Shown here piece after piece: positions 6,453 to 14,920 of a stretch of 32,986 nucleotides of DNA. Below the pieces are notes generated by a model, which was not told the origin of the DNA, searched no databases, and saw only the letters and a list, made by a program, of their open reading frames with translations. The DNA comes from JBOGGN01 sp050744165 (GTDB lineage Bacteria; Actinomycetota; Acidimicrobiia; Acidimicrobiales; Palsa-688), in the NCBI GenBank assembly GCA_050744165.1, contig JBOGGN010000274.1:1-32986 (forward strand), read 5' to 3'. The position numbers were made by a program, and so were the translations under genes. Within the stretch, counting starts at the first letter, position 1, and every line of letters starts with the position of its first letter.

Positions 6453-9350
6453 TCAGGAGATGCCGGCGCAGGACGAGGCGGAGCCGGCGACGGTGTTGGG
6501 TTGGCCGTCGTCGGTCGCCGGCGGCTTGTTGGCGCTGCAGATCAGGTTGCCCCCGATGGTGTTGGCCTCGATTTGGGCGCCCACGTCGCCGGGGAAGGGT
6601 CCGGTGCCGGACGTGCCGGTCACCGACACGCTGCCGGTGATGTGGTTGTCCGCCACCTGGAGCGCGCCGTGGTTGGAGGCCAGGAGGACCGACGAGTGCA
6701 GGGTGTTGCCGGCGCAGCCGTCGTCGCCGGGGTCGCCGAGGAGCACGAAACCGCTGGCCCCGGTGATCTGCACGCTGCCGCCGACGCGGGAGTCGCACAC
6801 CGCCACCGAACCGGGCCTACCCGTCGTCAGCAGGCCGCCCGCGACGCTCGAATCGAGCAACACCAAGGTGGAGCCGGCGGGCACGATCAGGGTGCCGCCG
6901 ATGGTGGCCCCGACGATGCAGGTCGACCCGCGCCCGACGGTGAGCGTCCCCGACGACGGCCCCTGGGTGTGGTCGCAGGCCACGGTCGTGGACGCAGTGG
7001 CCGTCTCGTGGGCGGGATTGGAGTCCATGGTGGCGGTGGCGACGGAGGCGGTGTTGGTCACCACGCCGGGCGTGAGGCCGACGCGCACCGTGAGCGCGAA
7101 GTGCTGCACGCCGTCGGAGGGCGCCAACTGGGCGACGGTGCAGGTGAGGGTCCCGGCGGCGCCGACGGGCGGGTCGGTACAGGACCAGGCGGCGGGATGC
7201 GACTCGGACACGAACGTCGTGCCCGTCAGGGGGTCGGACAGCACGACCGAGGCGGCCGGGTCGGGGCCGTTGTTGACCACCGTGATCGGGTAGGTCACGA
7301 TCGACTGCGGTTGCGCCCCGGGGGGAGCGGACTTCGTCACCTGGAGGTCGGCAAGGTTGACCGCGTCCTCGGGCTCGTCGCCAAGGGTGGAGGCGGTCGA
7401 GCTGTTGTTGCCGTTGCCGCTGTAGGAGGCTTGCCACTGGTAGGTGCCCGGCGTGGTGGGCAGGTACCCGCCGGGATTGTTGCCGAAAGCGGTCGTGTAG
7501 GTCCCATTGCCGGTGACCGTGACGACGTCGCGGTAGACGGTGGTGCCGCTCGGGTTGTGCAGCGTGAAGGTGATGGTGCCGCCGGGCGCATAGCCGCCGG
7601 ACAGGGTGGCGCTGTCGGCCATGGCGTTCCCCGAGCCGAGAACCACGGGGCCGCCGGCGTCGGTTTGCAGCCCGGGGCTGGCGGCGTCGACGACCACCTG
7701 CTCATCGGAGCCGGCATCCGACGCCGACGCGTTGTTGCTGTTCCCCGCGTACGAGGCGTCCCATTGGTAGCTCCCGGTCACCGTCGCATCGGTGGGGAGG
7801 GTGTACCCGGTGGCCGTCGAGTACGTGCCGTCTCCGTTGGCCGAGACGGTCTCGGAGTCGACCTGGGTGGTGCCGTGGTCCAGGGTGAAGGTGATGTGGC
7901 CGGCCGGATCGGCGCCCAGGTTGGCGAGCATGGCGCTGTCGTCGAGGACCTCGGTGCCGTCGGCCAGCGTCACTGTGGTGGGGCTGGGCGTCGAAGTGAG
8001 ATAGTCGCCCTGCACCGAGCCGGAGTCGCACGCGTGCCCCGGCTGGCTGGCGTCGCCACGCTGGTCGGCGGCCACCGGGCAGAGGGTGAACGCCGACCCG
8101 CCCGGCAGGCTGACCTGCAGCGGCGGCGAGTCGAGGGGGATGTCGCCGATGGCCGGGTTGCCGGTCAGGGGCATGATCGTCTGGGTCGGACCGCCGTTGT
8201 TGCTCAGGGCGCCGAGCTCCGACGCCAGGGCGGCGCCGGCGTTGACGTCGCCCGCGGCCAGCGGGGCCGAGAAGCACGAGGCGTCGCTGCCGACGTTGTA
8301 GCCGTCGTCGGTCCACGTCCCGGTGCCCTTAGTGCAGGGGGACCCCGAGAAGATGTCGCCCGCCACCACGGCGCCGCCGGTCCCGTCGTTGACCCCACTG
8401 GCGATGGCGCCCCCAGAGCTGTCGGCGGAAAAGGTGGAGGCGACGACGGTGAGGGTGCCGGTGCCGTCGTTGACCCCACTCGCGATGGCGCCCCCTATCC
8501 CGGAGCTGTCGGCCGTGAACGTCGAGTCGGTCACGGTCAGCGTGCCCGTCCCGTTTTCGAGGCCATTGGCGATGGCACCGCCCTGGTCGCTGCTTCCGCT
8601 CTCACCCCCGCCGCTGGGGAACATGACCTCGTAGGACCCGCCATCATTGGAGAAAGTGGAGTCGGTCACCGTGGCGGTGCCCTCGTTGTCGATGGCGCCG
8701 GCGTACACCCCGGACGAGTCATTGGAGAAGGTCGAGTTCGAGACCGCCAGCGTGCCACCGTGGTTGCCGATCGCCCCGCCCGGGTCCCCGTCGTCGTGGC
8801 TGAAGGTCGCCGCGCTCACCTGCACGGCAGAGGCCGCACCCATGGAGAGGGCGCCGCCTCCGTCACCAAACCCGTTCTGGAACGTCACGCCGCTGACGTG
8901 CAACCCGACGTTGGAGCCGACCGTAAGGATCGGCCCGGTGCAGCTGGCACAGGCGCCGGCCTGGCCTTGGTCGTCGCCGTCGAGGATCGGCGTGGTCACT
9001 CCCGGGCCGGGCTGGATCGTCACCGGGTTGGTCGCCGTGCCCGCATGGAGCACGAAACTGCCGACGTAGTACGTGGCCGTCGTGGCCTCGACACCTGATG
9101 TCTCCAGGTCGATCGTGCCTCCGGCCTGGACCTGGCTCAGGGCCTGCGCCAGGGAGCACTGGGCCGTGGGTGTCGACGATTGCGGACAGCCGGTGGTCGT
9201 CCCGGTTCCGGCGGCGTAGGCGTAGAGGGTCACGGGCGACGCCGACGCCGGCGAGGTGCCGGTGGCGACGGCCACAACCGGGCCGCCCAGCAACAGCAGG
9301 GCCGACACGGCGGCGCGTACCGTGGCCGACCAACCGTGGCGAACTGACAT
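6453..9350 (-). CDS. Secreted beta-helix / Ig-like / DUF11 surface protein
   Basis: A 965-residue exported protein. The ATG at 9350 follows AGGAGGG, so this start is preferred to upstream ones. Residues 1-40 form a signal peptide (basic start, long Ala/Leu/Val core, ASAS cleavage region). Residues about 45-430 are repeated short strands with the recurring theme V-x-x-S-T-F-S-x-D/N-x-G and A-I-x-N, typical of a right-handed parallel beta-helix of the polymorphic-outer-membrane/choice-of-anchor-Q kind. Two Ig-like repeats follow (each with FTL-H... and YQW-ASY-GN), then a DUF11 domain near 680-790 (VTYPITVVNNGPDPA). The C-terminal 150 residues look like a second Gly/Ser/Val-rich solenoid. No sortase motif or membrane anchor is seen. 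Probable role: cell-surface or matrix protein; ligand unknown. Confidence 0.75.
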   Translation of the reverse strand: MSVRHGWSATVRAAVSALLLLGGPVVAVATGTSPASASPVTLYAYAAGTGTTTGCPQSSTPTAQCSLAQALSQVQAGGTIDLETSGVEATTATYYVGSFVLHAGTATNPVTIQPGPGVTTPILDGDDQGQAGACASCTGPILTVGSNVGLHVSGVTFQNGFGDGGGALSMGAASAVQVSAATFSHDDGDPGGAIGNHGGTLAVSNSTFSNDSSGVYAGAIDNEGTATVTDSTFSNDGGSYEVMFPSGGGESGSSDQGGAIANGLENGTGTLTVTDSTFTADSSGIGGAIASGVNDGTGTLTVVASTFSADSSGGAIASGVNDGTGGAVVAGDIFSGSPCTKGTGTWTDDGYNVGSDASCFSAPLAAGDVNAGAALASELGALSNNGGPTQTIMPLTGNPAIGDIPLDSPPLQVSLPGGSAFTLCPVAADQRGDASQPGHACDSGSVQGDYLTSTPSPTTVTLADGTEVLDDSAMLANLGADPAGHITFTLDHGTTQVDSETVSANGDGTYSTATGYTLPTDATVTGSYQWDASYAGNSNNASASDAGSDEQVVVDAASPGLQTDAGGPVVLGSGNAMADSATLSGGYAPGGTITFTLHNPSGTTVYRDVVTVTGNGTYTTAFGNNPGGYLPTTPGTYQWQASYSGNGNNSSTASTLGDEPEDAVNLADLQVTKSAPPGAQPQSIVTYPITVVNNGPDPAASVVLSDPLTGTTFVSESHPAAWSCTDPPVGAAGTLTCTVAQLAPSDGVQHFALTVRVGLTPGVVTNTASVATATMDSNPAHETATASTTVACDHTQGPSSGTLTVGRGSTCIVGATIGGTLIVPAGSTLVLLDSSVAGGLLTTGRPGSVAVCDSRVGGSVQITGASGFVLLGDPGDDGCAGNTLHSSVLLASNHGALQVADNHITGSVSVTGTSGTGPFPGDVGAQIEANTIGGNLICSANKPPATDDGQPNTVAGSASSCAGIS

Positions 9351-9462
9351 ATGTCCCTCCTGTGATGCCGCCCGCCTCATCACGCCCTCCTACACCGCTC
9401 GATCACCCTGAAATCTAGTTCGCTCGATCACCCGTGACGCCTCTAGTTGGTGCAGTCGCCGA

Positions 9463-9533
9463 GTCGGCTTGGTGTCGTAGACGCCGTGTTGGGCCGGAGT
9501 GGCGGTGCTGGTTGTGTCGGGGTCGGGGCTGGG
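9463..9533. repeat. Relic matching the 3' end of the DUF222/HNH gene
   Basis: About 70 bases here align with 25992-26064, the 3' part of the DUF222/HNH gene. Both begin GTCGGCTTG and share GTGTTGGGCCGG, then GTGGCG, then TTGTGTCGGGG and a G-rich end, with roughly 80% identity and a few one-base gaps. On the minus strand the conceptual peptides share PDTT and ATPAQH. No intact DUF222 gene is present here, so this looks like the leftover tail of a second copy. It fills part of the gap between the surface-protein gene and the gene ending at 9547. Confidence 0.55.
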
Positions 9534-9546
9534 CACGATGCGGCGA

Positions 9547-10761
9547 TCAGGGCGACGTCGCCCCCGCACTGACCGGTCCGGTATCGACCGGGGGAGGCGA
9601 CGCCGGGCGTTCTCGGACCTGGATTTCGGCTCTCTTCTTCTTGTAGGCGTCGATGCCGACCTCGCTGATCTCGTTCGGTTTCCTGGGCCTCGGCGCCTCG
9701 TCTTTGGTCAAAGCGGACGACGCGATGCCGACCATGCTGGCGGTGCGCACCGCGACACCCATGGCGGGATTGACGGCGCTGGCGGCGGCAGTGAGCGCCT
9801 GGCCGACCACCAGGCCGGCGGCGAGGTGCATCCCCTCGTTGACCCCGGTCGAATAGGCCGTGTCGACCAGTGCCTTGGCGGTGCCGCGGGCGGCTTGTTG
9901 TATGGCTTTCCCGGATTCTGTCTCCGCCAGTTCGGGCATCCTCCTGCCGGTGGCGACGGCCGTCTCCGCCACCTTCGCAGCCCGCTTGGAGGCGTTGAAC
10001 AGCAGCCCGATGTAGGTGGGCATATTGAGGAAGATGTCAGGAATCGTGCTGTCGGCAAAGAACTTGGCTGGCGCCTCCCGGACCGACGTCGCCACCGCGG
10101 CGGTCATTTCGTTGACCTTGTTTCGAGCCTGCGTCGTCAGATGCTTCTCGATCGCGTCGGCAACTTCCTGCTCCAGCTCTGCCCGGTGGCGTGCGACGAA
10201 TCTGGCCTCTTCCAGTTTCTCACGCACCTTCTCGGGCGCGTCGGCTATGGCCTCGGCCGCCTCCTCGATCTTGGTCAGACAGACCATGATCGTCTTGAGC
10301 CGCCCGTTGAGTAACGCCAGATATCCCGCCGGATCCGCCGACGCCGCATCCACCTCTTCGGCCGTGAGCTCTAAGACCTTTATGTGGTCCTCTAGTTCGT
10401 GCTTCTTCAGGTGGGCGAGTTGCTCGAGGATCATGAGCTGCTCGGCCGAGGTGTCCTCACCTCTTAGGGCCTTCTGGCGCATCTCTTCCTTGAGCTCCTG
10501 CTGGCGGATATCGGACTCGTGTTCGCGCGCCGCCTTGCTCGCCTCATTTTTCGCTTCGAGTGCGGCGATGCGCTGTTGCGATTCCTCTCGATGGCTTTCG
10601 GCCACCGACTCTCCGATGGCAGAGACGGTGATCGCCCCCGCGGCCACGGCCGCGGCGACAAGAGCCTTGTTCCGGGAGCGCGAACTGGAGGAGCTGGAGG
10701 TACTCGAGGAACTCGAGGAAACCGGAGCTACTCGACGTGGTCGGACCACGACGGGCGCCAC
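9547..10761 (-). CDS. Helical cargo-like protein, probable continuation of the leader ORF upstream
   Basis: A 404-residue frame from GTG 10761, not recognised as a family. It begins with a Ser-rich stretch and a hydrophobic helix (ALVAAAVAAGAITVSAI, about 33-49). A long charged coiled coil follows (about 55-135), then helical segments with an amphipathic part near 225-270 and a hydrophobic Ala/Gly-rich pair of helices near 310-350, then a short charged tail. The frame stays protein-like upstream of the GTG (for example SFTHAAVAPVVV). The overlapping minus frame at 11542-10544 turns into Arg-rich nonsense exactly where this one begins. A single-base shift near 10760-10800 would join the two into one protein of about 650 residues with an eCIS-type leader. 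Alternatives are separate genes or programmed +1 slippage. Function unknown. Confidence 0.6.
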   Translation of the reverse strand: MAPVVVRPRRVAPVSSSSSSTSSSSSSRSRNKALVAAAVAAGAITVSAIGESVAESHREESQQRIAALEAKNEASKAAREHESDIRQQELKEEMRQKALRGEDTSAEQLMILEQLAHLKKHELEDHIKVLELTAEEVDAASADPAGYLALLNGRLKTIMVCLTKIEEAAEAIADAPEKVREKLEEARFVARHRAELEQEVADAIEKHLTTQARNKVNEMTAAVATSVREAPAKFFADSTIPDIFLNMPTYIGLLFNASKRAAKVAETAVATGRRMPELAETESGKAIQQAARGTAKALVDTAYSTGVNEGMHLAAGLVVGQALTAAASAVNPAMGVAVRTASMVGIASSALTKDEAPRPRKPNEISEVGIDAYKKKRAEIQVRERPASPPPVDTGPVSAGATSP

Positions 10762-11542
10762 CGCCGCGTGGGTGAACGAAGGTGTCCGCCATGGGCATCC
10801 CCAAAGTCCATGCCGGGGTGGCGCTGGTGGGCGGCAGTGCCGGCATGGGCGTCGGAGCGGAGCTTGGCGTGGGGATGGGCGCCATCGCCGGGGTGATCCA
10901 GCTCGCCGGGCTGCTCCAGCCCATCGGGGTGCTGGCGGTCCTCGGGGCGGGCGACATCGGGGTGCTCGAGCTCATCGGGGTGATAAGGCTCATCGGGGCG
11001 CTCCAGCCCATCGGGGTGCTAAGGCTCATCGGGGTGGCCGAACTCTTCGGAGTGGTCGAACTCATCGGGGTGGACAGACTCATCGGGGTGGCCCAGCTCG
11101 TCGAGCTGCCGCGGCTCGCAGGGGTGGCCCGGCTCGCAGGGGTGGACGAACTCGCAGGGGTGGCGGAGACCGTCGGGGTGGCCGTGAGCGCCGGTGTCAG
11201 CGCGAGCAATGGACGCCTGACTGACGGCGCTAACGCGGCCGACGTTACGCTTGACCAGCCACCGGGCGACGCCATCCCGCCGCGCACGGCGGTCCGCAGC
11301 CTCATCGCGGCCCGGAAAGGTTGACGTTGCACCCGCTGAGGCCGGGCGCCCTGTCCCCCGACGAGTTGGACCGTCGCCCGGTTGCCGATGGTTCTCTGGA
11401 GGGCAATGAGCCCGGGCGCGTTCGAGGCGTCGATGGGTCCCGTGGCGAGCGGAAGCCTGGACAAGGCAGCCTCAGAACGACGAGGCGGGTTGCGGTTGGC
11501 GAGGGCGTCAGCATCCCTGACCGCTCGCGCTCGGCCCCTCAC
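10544..11542 (-). CDS. eCIS-type leader (LQRTIGN) with Thr/Pro/Ser repeat linker; 5' part of a two-frame gene
   Basis: Translation from GTG 11542 has a strong ribosome site (GGGAGGAG, five bases upstream). The N-terminus is Arg-rich and leads to GLIALQRTIGNRATVQLV with LQRTIGN at residues 48-54, followed by QRVQRQP at 69-75. This is the pattern LQRxxGNxxV...QRxx seen at the N-termini of DUF4157 and other proteins encoded with extracellular contractile injection systems, and it is shared with the toxin-like gene starting at 25527. Residues about 115-245 are a degenerate five-residue repeat (TPMSx, TPASx). After about residue 255 the frame degenerates into Arg-rich sequence while the 10761 frame becomes protein-like. 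I read this as the first part of one gene broken by, or read through, a +1 shift. Confidence 0.6.
   Translation of the reverse strand: MRGRARAVRDADALANRNPPRRSEAALSRLPLATGPIDASNAPGLIALQRTIGNRATVQLVGGQGARPQRVQRQPFRAAMRLRTAVRGGMASPGGWSSVTSAALAPSVRRPLLALTPALTATPTVSATPASSSTPASRATPASRGSSTSWATPMSLSTPMSSTTPKSSATPMSLSTPMGWSAPMSLITPMSSSTPMSPAPRTASTPMGWSSPASWITPAMAPIPTPSSAPTPMPALPPTSATPAWTLGMPMADTFVHPRGGGARRGPTTSSSSGFLEFLEYLQLLQFALPEQGSCRRGRGRGGDHRLCHRRVGGRKPSRGIATAHRRTRSEK
10885..11185. repeat. 15-bp minisatellite encoding pentapeptide repeats
   Basis: On the + strand the unit is close to CTCATCGGGGTGGCC, repeated about 20 times with drift; on the minus strand it reads ACC-CCG-ATG-AGC-NNN. The minus frame has very high GC at third positions and no stops, which marks it as the coding one. 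The + strand reading (a hydrophobic L-I-G-V-x series) is taken as a shadow. Such a repeat makes a flexible linker between the leader and the body of the protein, and it is a plausible place for slippage and copy-number change. Confidence 0.75.
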
Positions 11543-11873
11543 CAAAGCTCCTCCCTGGAAGCACGCCGCCCCTGCAGCCGTCCCGTCGGCCAGAGTACCG
11601 CGTGCTTCGTCGATACGCCGGGAGGGTCACTGGGGGCGGCCGGTATTGCAAGCCGTGGGGTTCCTTGCCGACCCCTCCATGTATCGAGTGGGTCCCGTTA
11701 ACATAAGCCGGCTTCCACAATCCGCCGCTTCTCGCTGTCGAGGAGCATGAACGAGATCAAGGCCTCCCGCGATGCTGGTGAATCATTCGTTGGATACGCG
11801 GCGGTCCCTGTGTATTGCTCCGATTGGTCGCCGAATCCTTTGATGAATTACGGCTGGAAAGGAGGACCAGAGT
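11543..11873. other. Intergenic stretch between coiled-coil gene and leader gene
   Basis: About 330 bases of somewhat lower GC than the neighbours. The strong ribosome site of the leader gene (GGGAGGAG on the minus strand, near 11550) is at its left end. I found no convincing -35/-10 pair, no terminator with a T-run and no credible gene. A 69-codon + strand frame at 11747 has an AGGAG only one base before its ATG and no recognisable content. Confidence 0.4.
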
Positions 11874-12800
11874 TCAATCTGGGTTGTCGGCCCGATCGCC
11901 GAAGGAAGGGATTTCGGGCGCCGACCCCGGAGCCGACGACTCCCGTGGGTACTTGACGAACTGGTGTCGTTCCGGGTCCCTCCACTTTGCGGCGTTTTGG
12001 CGCCCGATCCGTGCGATCTCGTGTTCGGTCTTTGCGAAGGCGAGCCTTCGTTCCTCGTAACCGCGCGTCGCCGCGTTCTCCAAGTAGGCGGCGAAGTCGT
12101 CGGCCTCCTCAGCCAGCCGCTCGGCAAGGTCTCCCGCCACCGCACGCAGGATGGCTCCTTTGTTTATGAGGCCGGCCATGGATTCTTCCTGCGGGGTCGC
12201 GGGGCGGAAGTTCTCGGCCGAGCGTCTCATTTCCTCTGCGAGCTCGTGTTCATCGGCCGTGCGCTCGCGTTGGTCTGAAGCGGCTTCTCGCTGACTCCAG
12301 ACCAGTTCACGCTCGCGAAGGCGCACTTCACGCTCGTCAACGGCCGACCTCGCCACGCGATTGTGTTCTTGGGCTTCGCTCTGGGCGTCCTCACGTTTGC
12401 CTGCCGCCGCCTCGCGGTAGTCCGCAACCCGCTCACGGTTGCCTGCCGCGGCCTCGCGGTGGTCCGCAACCCGCTCACGCTCGTCGGCCTGGGCCTCCCG
12501 TTCGTCCGCGATGCGGTCGCGCTCGTCGGCTTCGGCCTCACGTTCGTCCGCGATCCGCTCACGGCGGTGCGCGGCGCCCTCACGGTTTTCGGCTTTGGCC
12601 TTGCGGGGTTCTGCAACATGATCATGCTCTTCGGTTACCGAACCGTGCCCTTCCCCGATGGGCTTGAGGACGTCGACATCCTCGTCCCGACCACCGGTGG
12701 CGCAGCCGTGAGCTGCCTCGGCACGATCCAGCTGCGCTGCCGAGCGGCGGATGTCGGCGTCGCAACGAACCAGCCTCGCCTCCAGCCGCTCGCTTGCCAT
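11874..12800 (-). CDS. Charged coiled-coil protein with ADERE-type repeats
   Basis: About 308 residues from ATG 12800, which follows GGAGG at close spacing; GTG codons slightly upstream are possible. Not assigned to a family with a known role. Residues about 70-170 are a regular 14-residue repeat built from two heptads (RIADEREAEADERD, then RIADEREAQADERE, and more degenerate copies ending AAAGKRED), rich in Glu, Arg and Ala, which predicts a long, highly charged helix or coiled coil. A second charged helical region and a C-terminal part with FAAYLENAATRGYEERRLAF follow. No signal peptide or membrane segment is seen, so it is probably cytoplasmic. Similar ADERE repeats occur in actinobacterial signalling and structural proteins, but nothing here identifies a partner. 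It precedes the leader gene on the same strand. Confidence 0.6.
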   Translation of the reverse strand: MASERLEARLVRCDADIRRSAAQLDRAEAAHGCATGGRDEDVDVLKPIGEGHGSVTEEHDHVAEPRKAKAENREGAAHRRERIADEREAEADERDRIADEREAQADERERVADHREAAAGNRERVADYREAAAGKREDAQSEAQEHNRVARSAVDEREVRLRERELVWSQREAASDQRERTADEHELAEEMRRSAENFRPATPQEESMAGLINKGAILRAVAGDLAERLAEEADDFAAYLENAATRGYEERRLAFAKTEHEIARIGRQNAAKWRDPERHQFVKYPRESSAPGSAPEIPSFGDRADNPD

Positions 12801-12906
12801 GTCCTCCGGGCCGGGAACAACCTCGTCTGACCCGGATACCTCCACCACCCCATGATCGCACGTCGGGGGCGTGGACAAGCTTGGAAAAGAGGCGGAGCGA
12901 TCTATA

Positions 12907-14748
12907 TCAGCAGGTCGCACGACTGAGATCGTCGTCGAGGGGAGCGTGGTTGGCGGCGAGGCGGTCGAGTACCTCGACCATGGAAGCGGCAAAGCCGCGC
13001 GCGGCGTCGGCGCCGAACACCCGCAGGCGGTAACGGAACACCAGGTGCAGGCTTCCCGCCACGTTCACAGCTCCGACCGCCAGGCCGATCGGCGTGCGCG
13101 TGGGCGGGGAGAACCACAGTGCCGACTCGCCGCCCCGCCCGGTCGTGAAACCAGCCCCGTCGGGGAGCGGGCCGAGGTAACAGAACGTCGCCGTGTCGAC
13201 GATGCGCCCTCCGGTGAGGGGCAAGAGCCGGACCATTACCCGCTTCACCAACAGAGGGAAAAGGGGCGACTGGCCCAAGGTGCCGACGATGGCGGTGCCG
13301 ATGCCGGGCTGGGGCGGGCACAGTATCTGTGGCGTGACCGCGTCGAGGACCGCTTGAGGCGACATCCGATCGGCGACCGATGTGGTCGACCGGGCGGGAA
13401 GGCAGAAGTTCCCGACCATCTCGTCGCGCCATTGCTCGGGTCGAAGGTTGGCCGGAATGAGCACCCCGATGCGCCCGGAATGGATGCCGTGCGCGGCATT
13501 CCATTCGTCGACGGCGAGGTGGAGAGCAGCCAAGATCGCCGCGCCCTCTGAGCCAGGCGGTCGGAGGGCAAAGAGGGCGGCGGTGCGAGCCTGGTCGAGC
13601 GCCGTGTGGTGGAATCCGTACCCGTCCTGGTCAACGCCGCCCTCGGAGACCAGGCGAGTCGGGGGCCTGAGGAGGTCGCGTACGCGGGCGGCGACGGCGG
13701 CGGGAAGTCGAGGCCGGCCGGGCCGGTCCGTGCTGGACAGGCGGACGGGAAGCTCTCGGGCTTCGATGAAACCGAGCTCCGGTGCGGGATCCGCGGTGCC
13801 GGTGTACGCCCGGGCCACCGACTTCACGAACCGGAGACCGGCGAAGCAGTCCATGGCGGCGTGGCTGATGCTGAACATGAGGGTCTCGCCGACTGGGCTG
13901 CGGACGAGGAGCACTCTCAGTGGCGGCGATTGAGCCAGCGGGACCGGTGTGTTCTGGAGCTGCCTTCGGGCCGCGGCGAGAGCGTCGTCGTCGGCACACT
14001 CCACGACCTCGAGGGGATCGAGATCGGGATCGGTGGCCAGCTGCCACTCATCGAGGCGCCGGGGTGTGGGCGACGGCGCGGTTCGCACGCAGGCCATCGG
14101 ATGCCGGGCCATCGCCTGGCCGAGCGCTTTGCGCAACGCATCCTCGTCCAGGTGTCCGTCGACGCCGACCTCGAGCTGGATGCTCCAGGGTGCTGCTTCG
14201 GTGTCGAGGAGGTGGATCGCCTCGTCGAGCAGACCGAAGGGGATCCGCTCCGGTAGCTGCGACACGGGCGAGCCCGGAGCCGTTTCACGACCGGCCAGGT
14301 CGTCACGTTCGACGAGTTCGTCGATCCGTTCCATCTGACATGACAGATTGCATCGCTGCTCGCCGTGGCGGCCGGCGAGCAGGCGCCCGAGATCCCCGAC
14401 GGCGCCCGACGCATTGTGGAGTACCACTCGAGCCCAGCTGTAGCGGGCCGATCCGTCGGCCGATATGCGCAATGGTGAATGGGAGTCGATGTGGGCGGAG
14501 ATGCGGTCGCCGTCGATGATGATGTGGAGGCTCTCGGTTGGCGACACCTCCCGGAAGGAGATCTTGCCGTGATGGAAGATCCCACCCAGCGCGGTGTCGC
14601 GGCGAAAACGGTCGCTGGCCTCGAGGGCGTGGACCAGATTGAGCGGATCGCGCCCGTCCTCGCCATGGCTGTCCTCGCCGTGGCTGTCGACCCGATCATC
14701 GTGCTGCGTGGCGTGAGACTCGGGCACCTTGCTGGTGCGTCGCTTCAT
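12907..14748 (-). CDS. Condensation / WS-DGAT-like acyltransferase
   Basis: A 613-residue protein from ATG 14748, preceded by GGAAGG at good spacing. The C-terminal 430 residues have the chloramphenicol-acetyltransferase-like two-lobed fold of condensation domains and wax-ester/diacylglycerol acyltransferases: FGLLDEAIHLLDTEAAPW near 171-188, PPLRVLLVRS, and the active-site region FSISHAAMDCFAG near 292-304. The usual HHxxxDG is changed to SHAAMDC, so the first His and the Gly are missing while the second His and the Asp remain. Further on, VLIPANLRPEQWRDEMVGNF corresponds to the late family motif. The first 140 residues carry a tandem HGED repeat and a region of unknown function. Likely reaction: acyl transfer from acyl-CoA to an alcohol or amine; substrates cannot be inferred. 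Neighbours give no pathway. Confidence 0.7.
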   Translation of the reverse strand: MKRRTSKVPESHATQHDDRVDSHGEDSHGEDGRDPLNLVHALEASDRFRRDTALGGIFHHGKISFREVSPTESLHIIIDGDRISAHIDSHSPLRISADGSARYSWARVVLHNASGAVGDLGRLLAGRHGEQRCNLSCQMERIDELVERDDLAGRETAPGSPVSQLPERIPFGLLDEAIHLLDTEAAPWSIQLEVGVDGHLDEDALRKALGQAMARHPMACVRTAPSPTPRRLDEWQLATDPDLDPLEVVECADDDALAAARRQLQNTPVPLAQSPPLRVLLVRSPVGETLMFSISHAAMDCFAGLRFVKSVARAYTGTADPAPELGFIEARELPVRLSSTDRPGRPRLPAAVAARVRDLLRPPTRLVSEGGVDQDGYGFHHTALDQARTAALFALRPPGSEGAAILAALHLAVDEWNAAHGIHSGRIGVLIPANLRPEQWRDEMVGNFCLPARSTTSVADRMSPQAVLDAVTPQILCPPQPGIGTAIVGTLGQSPLFPLLVKRVMVRLLPLTGGRIVDTATFCYLGPLPDGAGFTTGRGGESALWFSPPTRTPIGLAVGAVNVAGSLHLVFRYRLRVFGADAARGFAASMVEVLDRLAANHAPLDDDLSRATC

Positions 14749-14920
14749 TGGCCGCCTTCCAGATGGAGTTGTTCTACCCGAGGCTACGTGGGCCCTGGAG
14801 GATCGCAGATCGTCGCCCGCCGGTTTTGGCGGCTTGGACCAGGGCAAAGCCACGGTGACGCTGCCGATTGGAGGATGAGCCAGGGTGCCCGATCGAGAAG
14901 GCCCGATCGAGAAGTCACAG

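Noticed and set aside
6501..9098. 865-codon open frame on the + strand across the surface-protein gene
   Set aside because: Gly/Arg/Val-rich with no domain; it is the antisense shadow of a GC-rich gene that has a signal peptide and a clear ribosome site.
10885..11185. CRISPR-like array
   Set aside because: The units are 15 bp, contiguous and drifting, with no spacers.
10782..11324. + strand frame encoding hydrophobic pentapeptide-like L-I-G-V repeats
   Set aside because: The regularity comes from the 15-bp DNA repeat. The minus frame has the better third-position bias, a strong ribosome site and the leader motif.
11747..11956. Small + strand gene of 69 codons
   Set aside because: The AGGAG lies only one base from the ATG and the product has no recognisable features; its 3' end overlaps the coiled-coil gene antisense.
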